A DNA stretch of 64,000 bases. Origin: Undaria pinnatifida (taxonomy: Eukaryota > Sar > Phaeophyceae > Laminariales > Alariaceae). Positions 23,601 through 34,430 of this stretch are shown here, one piece after another. The position numbers and the translations under genes are program-made. The stretch is from assembly GCA_012845835.1 (NCBI GenBank), contig JABAKD010000025.1, forward strand, positions 27,833,504-27,897,503, in the 5' to 3' direction. The notes beneath the pieces are model-generated. The model was not told the DNA's origin. It ran no database searches and worked only from the letters and a program-made list of their open reading frames with translations. How positions within the stretch are numbered: the stretch's first letter is position 1; each line of letters starts with the position of its first letter.

Positions 23601-26600
23601 GAGATCAGCAACTTCTCCACAGCCAGGAGCACCCCGTCCTTACAGCGCACGCCCATAGCTGTGCCAGAATTTTCTACCGCTTTCGTGGCGTACTCCACCT
23701 GACGGTATCCGAAACGATGATGCGATGAACGATAGGAATAGAGCAAAAAAGAGAGTGCGAGAGAGCAGAGAGCTGAATGCAGGTCGCGATAGTGGGGGTT
23801 CGAACTGGATGGGAGGCAGTGCCCACGGCGCGCACATTGCTTGTTACACTTCGTACCGTTCCACCGTTCCGTTCTGTACCATGTCGTTCCGTACCTTACA
23901 ATTCCGTACAATTCAGTACCATACCGTAAAGCTATGTTCCGTCCCGTCCCGTACAATTCCACATGGTTCCGCATCGTACAATTTACAGAACAGTATCGCG
24001 TACCGTTCTGAAACGCGCGCTTACCTGGAAAATCTTTCCATCTGGGGAGAAGGTTGTCGCCGACAGATCGTACTGATCATCGCACCCCCGAAAAAGCATA
24101 CAGAGACACAGAAAGATCACATCCGACGCGGTTCGGCATCACCAGGGGCCAAGGCCGAGAGACCGAGCGACCACCGAGAACGGGGCGGAACATTGCAATT
24201 GACAGGGGCCGCACGAACGGGACAGCGAGAGGGGAGGAAAAAGGCATTTCAGGAGTAGTACTAAACTACTGGCTTAATATATCAAGTGGATACTCGTGCA
24301 GCAGTACCTGGTAGTAGAGATTAGGGATCATTCTTGAGCGAGCGGTCCTGCCACACTGCTGTAACCGTTACCATACTATCTATTTACACGAACTACAGAG
24401 TACAAATAAAAACATAAAAACAGCACGCTTGCTGAGTCGGGCTATGATACGAATGTGTATGGTCACCACCAAATAATCGAAGAATCGCCTCTCATGCAGA
24501 AGGCAGGTAGGTGTCTTGTTTGAGGAACCAAACGAAAGACGGGAACGCGGGTGACATGGAAGGGCTCGCCACCACACCCCGGACAATATCCTATTGAATA
24601 TACCTAATGGTACGTCAATAGTTTGGGGTATTGCATATCGATACTTAATTGACATCTTCGATAGGTATGCGAACTTGTCGATCGATACCTATTGCATGGA
24701 CCAATAAGTCCAGAGAAATTGGTACAATAGGCTAATGTTCTTAAGATAGGCGAATGAGCCCGTCTATCGATACCTATTTCTGAGACTACGTTATGATAAA
24801 TCGGTACAGTAGGCTATTGTTCTTACAATAGGCATGTCACATTATCGATCGATACCTATTGTTTGACCAATAGGTATGTGAAATTGTCGACAGATATATC
24901 TTGCTTTGATCAGTAGGTATACAGCCCTGTACGTTGTCTATTGAATACGCCTGGTCTGTCCACAAGTTGGTGTATTGAATATCGATACTTATTGTAACCT
25001 GTAATACGAGGGTGGAATTGTCGCTGGATAGCTATTTCTTTGCTCAATACGTCCAGAGGAATTCGTATGATTGATACCCTCGTAAAATAAGTGGTGAGAG
25101 GTGTTTTTGTTGTTCAACAGCAGCAGCTCTCGGTTGGAATCCTCACAAACCTATCGAGTAGAACTTCTATTATTACCAGGTATTATCGTAAATCTGCTGT
25201 TGTGAAACAAAAGGCAAGAAGTAGTTCAACGTACATATTGTTATCATCCAAGGTATTCAATCAAACAATAGCCAGGGCATGCGGAATAGGTATGTTCTAA
25301 GCAACAGGGTACAAATTCACAAGCAACTATCGATGGAAACCCTTGCAAGTCTACTAAATTGTCAGTAGATATCGATCGATACCTTGCGAACCTATTAAAT
25401 AGGGCAATAGGCATCGATCGATACCCGTGCAAGCTTATTACATTGAGCAATAGGTATCGATCGATATCATCCCACACCTATCGCTTTGAGCAAGAGGTTT
25501 GGTGGCGATAAGAAGGTATTGTTCGAACGGTAGCCTGTCGGGAGTAATGTTCAGATCATGTTGGTGCCCAAAATACTTCTCGATATGCACACTTCGCGAG
25601 CATATCGGTTGCGCAATAGGCTACTGTGGTCACAGCCCTAACCCTATAGACCCAGAAGCCGAGCTATTGTGCCCCGCGATAGGTATCGATCATCATAATT
25701 GCCGACCTATTGTTGGACCAATAGCCTATTCGATAGGGTATTATCCAGGGTAAAAGGAACTGAACGTCACACAAAAAGGTCTCTCTAAAACACTACAGGC
25801 CTCATCGAACACATATAATAGTAATCACTACCTTGTTGACACCGTCCACCTTAAGCTTCTCGAGGCACAACAAGGACAGGCAGCGCCGTATTCGGGGATT
25901 CTGCGCTCATGAATGGCGAACTGGAGTTACTACTTGTTGATTGTACCGAGACGGGCTGTCTTCGAGCACCTTTGCTCTCCAACACTGAAACAATAAAATG
26001 GCGAAAAAAGCTTCACGTATCGATACTTATCATCTGAAGCAATAGAATGGTCAAGGTCTGTCGATACCTATCGTCCGAAACAATGGAGTTGGGGAAGGTC
26101 TATCGATACCTATTTTCCAAAACAATAGGCTTGGTTAAATGTCTATCGATACCTTTCATCCCAAACAAAAGGTTTGGTGACAGGTACATCGATACCTATC
26201 GTTAGAAACGATAGGTATCGTCTCGCAGTCCCAATAGTATATAGCCCGAGCAGGCATGCTCTGGAAAATCCTATCGATAGTTATCTGTTTCTACGATAGG
26301 TTTTTATATTACATGTCAATACAATATTGGCCGAACAACAGATCAATGAAAGTGTCAATCGATACCTATTGCCGGCCACAAAAGCTTCAAAAAGCGCCAA
26401 TCGATACTTGTCACAAGAAACAACAGGCCTCCTTCTGCTGTATTGGAAAAGGATCCTATCCATTGTCTACTGTAATGACCTGGAACTTACTGTACAGGGT
26501 CGCCACCGCGGTGTCCACAACAATACAACACATGTCATACGTACGAAATCAAACACGCGTGTTGGCCCAAGCTTTGGGGAAGGGCGATACACTGCAGGTG

Positions 26601-27300
26601 CGGCGTGGAGTATTCTTCACAGCAAATCGAGAGACTTCAACTTTCTCCAGCAGGCCTATCAGAGGTCAGCTTTGACGAGTTACTCGTAGGGGGCGGAGGC
26701 GGGATAAGGATATTAGCGGTACTGCTGTAGTATTAATAGTAAGAGGGCCGAAGCTACAGCAGTAAACTTACAGTACCAGGTATGGTGCAAAGAGAAAAGG
26801 CGGCCGTTGCGACACTGCTGTGAATGCCTCGTTTGAGCAAAGGAGGGTGAAGGTTATCTCCCATGCAGGGGTGCACATCGGGCTGTTGCGAGGGTATCAG
26901 TATGGTTGCAATCAAGCCAGCTTCTTGATTGCCATGTGGAAATCGGCGGGAATCAGAGTCGGAGACGCCAAGCTTTCGTTCTTCGAGCGCTCGGTACTGG
27001 CGCCATAAGAACTCCACCCGCGTTTCGTAGATAAGAGTACATGGAATTAGTATCGGATAAGTTTTGGAGCGGAAGCAGTGAACAAACTATGTGCGGAATG
27101 GATATTGGGCAATCCGCAATTGCCAACAACAACACAGAGAAGCTTGGCACACGAGCTTATTACTCCTCCTGTGCAACAACAGACACGCCACAGCAGCAGC
27201 ACTGCACTGCACAGCAGTACCGGTGAGCTCTAAAGGATACATTCGTCGTTGCCTCGCTACTCAGCGGCATGTCTCTCACCCCTGCTCCGGTGCTGCTCAT
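20624..27300 (-). CDS. PSMA3: 20S proteasome subunit alpha type-3 (alpha 7), complete
   Basis: This encodes an alpha-ring subunit of the 20S core proteasome, which gates and scaffolds the proteolytic chamber in cytosol and nucleus. Eight minus-strand exons join in phase: 27280-27300, 24025-24072, 23574-23698, 22742-22966, 22131-22227, 21868-21944, 21491-21596 and 20624-20692. The product is 255 residues, the length I recall for human PSMA3. It starts MSSTGAG and continues with the alpha signature [20 protein letters not shown]. Diagnostic stretches follow: [55 protein letters not shown] and PFELEMSWV. The C-terminus is acidic ([10 protein letters not shown]), typical of this subunit. The 7-codon first exon was placed by its fit to the family N-terminus and its GTGAGA donor, and is separated by a 3.2-kb repeat-filled intron. 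As expected for an alpha subunit there is no catalytic N-terminal threonine. It is divergently arranged with the RRM gene. Confidence 0.95.
20955..21115. repeat. Dispersed repeat shared with 10030-10190
   Basis: This is the second copy of the element described at 10 kb. It sits in the last intron of PSMA3 in the same plus-strand orientation as the first. Recognisable blocks are TCATCGAGGGAAGGAAATG and ACCATAGTGGG, then TGACCCCGGA. Confidence 0.65.
22325..22515. repeat. AAGAC/AAGGC pentanucleotide microsatellite
   Basis: Imperfect AAGAC units flank an uninterrupted block of AAGGC units at about 22411-22470. It lies in a PSMA3 intron and generates artificial open frames on both strands. The same AAGGC unit occurs in the larger array at 34.8 kb. 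Confidence 0.9.
23850..23985. repeat. Degenerate TTCCGTACC repeat in PSMA3 intron 2
   Basis: About twelve degenerate 10-base units (CCGTTCCGTA, TTCCGTACCA and variants) lie between exons 23574-23698 and 24025-24072. Confidence 0.75.
24590..26470. repeat. Array of palindromic ATCGATACCTATTG motifs in PSMA3 intron 1
   Basis: Dozens of copies of ATCGATACCTATTG or its complement CAATAGGTATCGAT occur, often as inverted pairs around a central ATCGATCGAT so that one unit is a perfect palindrome (for example near 25420-25465). Spacing is irregular at about 30-100 bases, and flanks differ between units. It is bounded by ordinary sequence and contains no coding signal. One short frame near 25850-25900 on the minus strand reads like an exon ([19 protein letters not shown]) but is isolated and was not called. 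Confidence 0.8.
26700..27279. other. PSMA3 intron 1, 5' part; no separate gene supported
   Basis: Open frames exist on both strands at 26754-27017 with protein-like composition, but none has matching splice sites or a recognisable motif. Both lie inside PSMA3 intron 1. Confidence 0.4.
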
Positions 27301-27648
27301 CTTGTTCTAACACGAAGCCGTCGGACCGTAGAAATTAAGGCAACGTAACCCTGTCCGCAAGCTCTCCTTCCTGTGCTCTACTATTTTCAGCACCAGGAGC
27401 ACGTAGCTTCGAACAATCTCCTTCTAATGCGCGCGTTCTTCCCGAGCTTGTTCTACGCGTTCCCTTGCGCACAAGTCTTCAATGCCAAACACTAACACTT
27501 TTTCGTCTCTACCGAAATCCATCTCGACCGCGGGGGGTTCCATTATTTGCTGCGGCGTGTTTAAAAAGGCAGCTCTGGGCCAGAAAACCCCTGAAGTTTG
27601 AGCTTTAGAGGCCATAGTTCAGGTGTGTGTGGCAGGCGTATTGACACC
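27301..27648. promoter_or_regulatory. Probable bidirectional intergenic promoter region
   Basis: This stretch separates the PSMA3 start codon (minus strand) from the first plus-strand ATG of the neighbouring transcription unit. Regulatory role is inferred from the head-to-head arrangement only; no clear TATA box or other element could be assigned. Confidence 0.4.
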
Positions 27649-28058
27649 ATGAAGCGCGCCAGAGAGGATGGAAGCCCTTCACAAGGATCTAAGGCAGGAG
27701 ATAGTTCGCCGGTAAAATCGAACGATCAAGAGGGGGAAGCTTCTGCCGGTGGTGTTGAAACAAGGTTTGAGCCGATATATTTGTCGTTTCTGGTCATTTG
27801 CAGAGAACCTTGGGAGCAATCAAAAGCTCCGAGAGTACCACCGCAATGGTGGACCGAAATGGCCGCCTCGAGACCATTTCCCCCCTTCCCGTCATGATAA
27901 ACCTCCACGGCTGTTCGTTACGTTTGTTGGATTGCTCAGCGTTGTGTTGTTTGGTCCAAGCTCGCTGGGTTCGTGCTCTTTGGACGTCCTCATATATACG
28001 ATTGAACGATAGTACCTCTCCAATTCCAAGTATTGTAGTTTGTCGCCCGGAGACGTAA
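27649..28058 (+). CDS. Candidate upstream exon(s), function unknown
   Basis: ATG 27649 in good context (ACACCATGAAG) opens a hydrophilic frame, MKRAREDGSPSQGSKAGDSS and onward, to a possible donor at 27764/27765. A fragment from 27804 or 27806 can follow. The second choice reads TLGAIKSSESTTAMVDRNGR and stops at 28058. The N-terminus loosely resembles that of the RRM gene 600 bases downstream (MKTKRSDGGPDDKS). It could be an alternative first exon of that gene, a duplicated one, or a small separate gene. Confidence 0.3.
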
Positions 28059-28251
28059 TTGCTGTCGGTGTTTTGTCCGCTGTCTGTTTTTGCACTGTTT
28101 TTGTCTGTGTGTCTGCAGAGTTGCAGGTGCAAACTTGACCTTGTTCAAACTTTCCTTGTCCAAACTCTGCGTTCAAACTTTTTGTTGTTTTGGCCCACAA
28201 CAACACCTCTTTCATAACCGCTGCTGTCTGTTTCCTTCCCTTGTTTCGCCA

Positions 28252-31200
28252 ATGAAAACAAAAAGGAGCGACGGCGGCCCCGACGATAAATCGATCGCAT
28301 CGCAGAAAGCGTCGTCCAGCCCCGACTCATTTCCGTCCAAGACTGCTAAGATCCCCAAAACCGACAACACCGACGACACCGACGACGAGGCGACCAACAA
28401 CAACAGTAATAACAGTAGCAGCAGCAGTACACGGGCGGCCGACGTTCCGGCAGCAACGCCAGTAGCAGTGGTGGCGGGGCCAGCAGCGCCACCGGCGATA
28501 GCAGCGGGCCCAGCGGCACCAGCGGCGGTGTTGGCGGGCCCAGTGGCACCAGCGGCGGTGATGGGCCCAGCAGCGCCGGCAACCGTGACAAAGGTGGAAG
28601 CGGACGGTGGGGGTGCTACTGGCGGTGGAGGGTCGGCGGGAGTGGCGGCGGGGGCGGGGGCGGGGGCGGGAAGCACTGACGATGCGCCCTTGGCAGGTGT
28701 GGAAGGCGTTCCGAACGAGACACTTTTCGTGGGAAACCTCAGCTACAAGTGAGCAGCCTGCGTTTGCTTTTGCTGCCATGGCGGCCATTGTCGCCGTTTT
28801 TTTTGTTGTTGTGAGTTTTTCATTCCGCCTTCCCACCCCCCGCCCGCCCACCGACTCACCCGCCCTCCCTCCCTCCGGCCCTCCCTCACGCCTGCTCGCT
28901 CGAGAAAACTGTTCATCTCACTCCTCTGTCACGCACACATCGCGTCCGCATCGCATCCGCTCCATCTCGCCCCGCTACCCGCCCTTTGCTATACGTGTTA
29001 TCATGATTTTTGATCTGCTGGTCAGGGTATCTGAGGCGGTGATCATCAAGCTGTTCACGCCGTTCGGCAAGGTGGTGAGGGAGCAGTTTTGCTACCACAT
29101 GGTGGGGCCGCGGCGCGGGGAGCCCAGAGGGTGAGGTTCGACGGCGGCGACGATGGCGGCTGTTGCAGGGGTGGAGGGGGGGGGGGAGGGAGGGAGGGGG
29201 AGGATGGGGTTGGGGGTGGGCGCGACGTCGGGGTGGGGGCGGCGGGGGTTGTTGTTACGAGTATTATTTATTACCGCGCTGGCCGTTTTCTTGTCCATGC
29301 TTTGTTCTTGAGCGTTGTTGTTCAACAGGCATATATTTGTATTAAATAAGCTCGCGCTATCGCATCACGGGAATTGAAGGACACGCCAGCTAGCGCTGGA
29401 TTGCGAATGCAATCGAGTTGAATTGACACACGACATGTATGACGATACGTGGAAGTGTGGTGAGCTTAAGCTTTATTTTTCCGCATCCGCCGGAGGATAA
29501 ACAAGAGTAAAAATTATTAAAGAAGAAATAAGCATAACGACACAGGCCGACATATAGTCACCTAACTGAAGTTTGTTTCAGCCAATCATCCGCAATACAA
29601 ACACCACCAGGTCGCTGGTGGGGAACAAATATCCGCAGTTTTTGACACAAAAAAAACTAAAACGGTATGTGACCCCCTTTCCTTTCTTGAACGTTTAGTG
29701 ACCACGACTTCTTTTGTTTTTTTGTGACCGACCGGGACGCAGATTCTGCTTCGTGGAGTACTCGAACGTAGAGGACGCGGCCAAGGCCATTCGAGCGCTG
29801 CATGGCCGCAAGCTCTACGGTCGCCCCCTCCGCGTCCGCTTCATGACGGTAGAGGGCAAGGGCCGCATGGACTACTCCACCGCCACCGCTGGGAAGCCGG
29901 CTAACTTAGGGAGCTACGGGTGAGAGAGGGCCTCGATGCTACTATTGTTCGTGCATACTACTGCATAGGTGGATGTTTATTGAATGGGAAAATCAGATAC
30001 TCGTTGGCCGAGGGTGTTTCCGGGAACCGTCCGTCGGGGTTCGGGTTATCGGTTCGGGTTCGGACTAAGGTTTGGAGTATATCCCCTTTATCATAGGACT
30101 CAAAGGGAAGAACTGTCGTAATAATGACGGTTATAGCATCAGCCGCGCGAAGAAGCTCGGGCTGTTGCTGAGGCCGGGGACCTACCCGAGCTACGGTGCA
30201 AGATGGTATCAGTCACACGCGCAGCGTGACACTAGTCGCATCGCGAAGTCGTAACGCTGCGCGTCCCCTCTAGACGGTCGATGAGACCGCACAAGGCAAA
30301 GTTTTGGTCGCTATACCTGGGCCGGAATTCGACCCCCGAACGAGTGTGTTTTTGAGGCAGGCGCTGAGCTTTAGACTCCACCGATCCGATGTATTCACTC
30401 CAATCGCCCCCCCGCCCCCCCACCGCCACCGGTGATTTTGGGAGGTATTTACACTGTTTGGGAGAAATTTGTGGAACTTACCCCTAAATATCCTGCTTAA
30501 TATCCCCTCTACGTATATTGCGTGTCGTTTTTAATCCTAACCTCCTCCATGCCGCGCCTGCCGTGTAAATAGGCATGTCTGTTTTGGTTTCCGCGACGCA
30601 TACATTAGCCCCCCCCCCCCCCCCCCCCTTTTTCCCCCTATGAGAAACAGGCGCTTTGATCGATTTCCTCTCGCGCGAAACGTGATGTGCATTGTTTGTT
30701 TATATGTCGCTACCAGAGAGGATGGCGCGGCGAATATTCCCCCGGCTGAAGGCGCTGGGAGCTCGGCGGGAGTCGGGGCGGGCGTGACTAAGCTGTCCCT
30801 CGATAAGAAGGTGATATGTCTCTCTTCTTCTATATTTTTGCGTTTGCCTTCGCTTTTTATTTCGTTACGAATTTGGTCTTGATTTTTTATTTTGATCGTA
30901 ACCTTGACTTCGGTTTTGATTTTGAATTGACCTTGATTTTCGTTTCAATTTTAATGTCAATTTTGAATTTTACTTTGTTTATTCTTTTTTTTGGTTATTT
31001 CGTACCATGGAATTACTTATGTCGATTTCGGTTCGTTTTCGATTTGCTTTTGGCTCCATTTTTTCGAGCCTAGGGTTAACTCTTCTATAGCTGCACCTGC
31101 CCCCACCTCTTGGGGGTAAGTTGCCCGAATTCAGAGTTGAATACTTATTGCGCTATTATTGTATAGACTAAGCGGCCGGAAGTGGACCCATTCGATTTCG

Positions 31201-31674
31201 AGCCTACAAAGAGTAGAGAAATGCTGCGGATGCCTATCATTGAGTTTTTTTTGTCCGTGGTACCAATCAATAAATCTATTCTTTCGGTCCTTTTGGGACC
31301 CATGTTTTTGCGAAACTAACGAGATACCTGGTATGCGTTATTGCCTATAGTGTTAGCGTGCAGCAAGTTTAGCGCCCGGTAGTTCGTGCTACGGTCGTGC
31401 CGTCCAACTCCTTGCATTGGAGTTCCGACGTACCAGTATAAAGCGTCCTCCCCGAACCTGGTAGCCCGCGTTGCTTCGTGTGGCTGATGTATGCTTTGTT
31501 TGTGTTCGTCATCTTTCCCCTCTAAACTAAGGGGCCAGGTGTTTTTCAGTCTTTAGTTTCAACTCCACCCTCTCTCCCATCCCCACGTTTTCGAAATCGG
31601 TGTCGCTCTGTGCAACTCCTTAGGTGGCGTTGTTGAAGTTGAAGCTTCGCGAAGCTCGAAAGTCCGGCACGTGA
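28252..31674 (+). CDS. RRM-domain RNA-binding protein, RBM18-like
   Basis: Five exons join exactly: 28252-28748, 29026-29130, 29743-29919, 30717-30810 and 31624-31674. Junction phases are 2, 2, 2 and 0, giving 307 residues. Residues 1 to about 150 are low-complexity (Asn/Ser run, then Ala/Pro/Gly). A single RNA-recognition motif follows, with RNP2 LFVGNL and RNP1-like RGFCFVEY, and a loop PRRGEPRG between them. The RRM ends HGRKLYGRPLRVRFM, and the C-terminus is a short helix, LSLDKKVALLKLKLREARK. The long loop before RNP1 (FGKVVREQFCYHMVGPRRG) and the C-terminal Leu/Lys helix resemble RBM18, a conserved nuclear RRM protein of unclear function. The family call rests on memory of those features and needs a profile search; the RRM itself is clear. 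The Ala/Pro-rich N-terminal extension is longer than in animal RBM18. Confidence 0.8.
29397..29483. repeat. Related unoccupied copy of the hAT-like target sequence
   Basis: This intronic segment (GCGAATGCAATCG, GACACACGACATGTATG, ATACGTGGAAG, CTTAAGCTTTATTTTTCC) matches, as one continuous stretch, the two flanks of the transposon at 43174-45038. It shows the ancestral arrangement without the insertion. Confidence 0.7.
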
Positions 31675-32590
31675 AGAAACCATTAGCCGTACTCTCTAGT
31701 GTTATGTAAAGAGGGTGGGAGGGGTGGAGGGCAGGCAGGCGTGAGCACTCGGTTTTGCGGGCGGAGACCGCCTTCTTGACAACCTTGCTGCTGCTGCTGC
31801 TCCTATGGCGACGGCGGTGGCGACGGCACTTGCGGCGGTGGTGGTAACGATTGCGCCGACGGTGGTGCTAACGCTGGTGGTTGTGTGCTGGCGCTGGCGT
31901 TCTTGTTGGCGGTAACGGTAGCGACAGTGACGGCGGTAGCAGCTACGGCAGCTGCAGCGGTGGCGGTGGCGGTTCTGAAAAAAATGTTGGCCTCCTGGAC
32001 GGTTTCATCTCCACAGGTCGTTGGTTTTCGGCGACCCATGTGTCGAGGCTCTGCCAAGGAGATTGGGGGCGGGGGGGAAGTGGTGGCGATAGGGTGATTG
32101 GCTACTAGTGTCCGTTTATCTGGTGTAATACCCGAGATATCGGCGCGACCGTAATCGTTTATCTTCTGTGCTCCTCACGCGGGCGTATGATGGGTTATTT
32201 CCGGCGGCGACCCTGTGAGAGGAACTTCCTGCTCGCTTTTTCCGCCACAACCCTTCACGGATTGAAAAACAGAAACACGCCGAAGCGCGATCGGCTAGGT
32301 CCAAGACTGTCGTTTCCCGCCAACTGTCGTGTAACCATTTCGCCAAAGTCGAATCACGAGTGCGATGCGGGATGCTGTAGGATAAGACAGCCGTGGGCGG
32401 TGGTGGTGGTGATCTCAGCTGTCATGTTAGTGCGGGTAGAGGGCGCCTCTTTTTGTTTCCCTCTTGTGTTGATCTTTCCCCGTGTTCTACGTCAAATGGT
32501 ATATTTTGTGTTGTCTGGACCACAGTGTACAATTGGGGAACTGCTCGCTTCTACGAGTATTACCGACTGCACTTGTTTTATCAAAATTAT
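31675..32590. other. Region downstream of the RRM gene; no supported gene
   Basis: 31780-32000 is rich in CTG and GGT/GGC triplets and opens frames on both strands that encode Ala/Val, Gly/Ser or Pro/Ser strings. None carries a motif or paired splice sites. A 3' UTR for the RRM gene presumably begins here. Confidence 0.4.
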
Positions 32591-32596
32591 TACGAA

Positions 32597-33417
32597 TACG
32601 TAAGCTGTGAGCTTGACCGATTGAGTGGTCGATACTCAGCTTTGCATGCTGCGTGGTGCGTCGCCCACGCGTGCACCACAGGTGTATTTTTGTCGTGTTT
32701 TTTTATAGAATCGCCCGGTGTAGCCCCAGCCTCGATCTAAGTCCCCAATCTTTCCCCTTCCCTGGGCAGTGGCGGCTGGCACGAGTGCGTTGTTATTGAT
32801 CAGGAGGCTTTGCTAGCACCGTTCAGCGTGGTTTCAGAACGAATTGCCCCCATGGTGACAGCTAGGTCCTACCTGGTTGCGTTTAAGGCACGCCTTAAAA
32901 TATACCCTATTTTTTTCGATACCGGGGCCGTAAGGGCTGTTTAATTTCTTACAACTTGCCGTAAATTATGTCCAAACTTAACGCCGTTATACCGAAAACC
33001 CCATACACAGGGGATGGGGTAGGTATTCTAGGCATGTGAAGAAATGGGTGTTATGGAGTATCAGTGCACAGAAAGGTTTACGGAAGATCGTCTTGTTGAC
33101 CCCGACAACATCCAGGGGAGTCACCGACCTATATCCTTCATCAGGACAAAATATAGAACACGCGCGAACGAACTTGCGTAAACATTGTGAAGCTGCGTAT
33201 TAACCAGGTTAAACTCACAAACACCATATCATAAATGAAACACAGACCTAATGTACCACGCAGCTTGCAAAGAGTTTCAACCATTGAATCGGTTGTACTC
33301 ACAGCTGACGTTTTTCAATTGTTTTTAGAATGTATTCGCAAATTCATGTGTCTCACGCAGCTTGCAAAGACGAGTATCGACCTCCCCTTAATCTATGGAA
33401 CTCACAGCTGACGTGTT
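32597..33417. repeat. Dispersed repeat family B, three copies
   Basis: The core is CACGCAGCTTGCAAAG, then GAGTATCGACC, then GAACTCACAGCTGACG, about 70 bases in total. Copies here are 32597-32666 (minus orientation), 33251-33318 and 33346-33417 (plus). Other copies in the window: 6494-6565 (-), 40805-40870 (+), 43050-43118 (-), 51964-52050 (+) and 58682-58752 (-). No coding capacity; likely a short non-autonomous mobile element or part of one. Confidence 0.7.
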
Positions 33418-33718
33418 TAGCAGTTTTTTCTTCAAAATATATCTCCCTTTGGGCCAAAAGCGCATTTCAAATACATCGCCCTTGTCCACTCTACTTTTGG
33501 GAATTCCCACACCCTAAAAGGCGTGTTGGTTGCACACGATACTCGCCGACCAAGGTAAATGAAGCACTTAGTTCTGCAACAAATATTTCACTCTAATTCC
33601 AAGTAATTTCCCCCCAGACGTGGGAGCATGAGCCTGCTAACGCGCGTTATGTCTGATTCCGGGCCTTACTGCGTGCGTTACACCCATATGCCTTAACGAC
33701 ATCTGAGGCGTGCCTTAA
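32883..33718. repeat. Possible inverted-repeat-bounded segment
   Basis: TTTAAGGCACGCC at 32883-32895 is matched by its reverse complement GGCGTGCCTTAAA at about 33706-33718. No flanking target duplication is evident, and the left motif is itself nearly palindromic, so element status is uncertain. Confidence 0.3.
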
Positions 33719-33719
33719 A

Positions 33720-34430
33720 GGCTAGGGCCTCGCAACAGCATAGAGACCGGCGTGCCATGGTATAGCCTAGCGACATATGAACAGCAAGTAGAATAAAACA
33801 GCGTAACAATCACCCGCCCACCCCAAGCCTATCTGGTTGGACGCGCGTATCAAAATAATGAGGCATGCAGGGCGAACATCAGCAAGACTAACAACCACCA
33901 ATACAAGCACGGTGCACAACCATAATAATCAATAACGCATAAATCGATCGATCTACCCATTAATCAGCTAATCACGACCAAATTGATCGTCCAACATTGC
34001 CCAAAAAATAATCCGTCAAGCGTTCTTTCGAAGTACCGATCACAGCGAAACAGACTACCAGGTATCTTGTACCATGCATTATAAGACTACTACAAAAAGT
34101 ACGAATATATCCCAACAGATACAACAAAAACAATGATGGAAAAAAACGAGGTAACCGGAAAAAATGCGCGTCGCGCGCCGGTGGTCTTTTCATTTACTTC
34201 GTATCAATTGTGCCCTCCCTCACCTTTTCTTGCTGCGCATACAACTCATGTAACACATACACTTTTCGCGTGGACGCTAAATCAAGGCGCACACGTACAC
34301 GCCATTTTGGCTCGGCTTTTACCAACACGAAATGGACTCTTTATGCATACTACACGACAAACTGCATAAAAAATAACCTCGGTGGTCATGTATGTCGGTA
34401 ATTGCGGCCAGCGATGAGAAAATAATGGCT
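33720..34430. other. No recognisable gene
   Basis: AT-richer sequence with only short overlapping frames. Nothing could be assigned. Confidence 0.45.

Noticed and set aside
25840-25910. Minus-strand leucine-rich exon [19 protein letters not shown]
   Set aside because: It lies inside PSMA3 intron 1 and has GT and AG at its edges, but no neighbouring exon in phase; too short to support alone.
24590-26470. CRISPR array
   Set aside because: Repeats are irregularly spaced, in both orientations and in a eukaryotic intron, without uniform spacers or cas genes.
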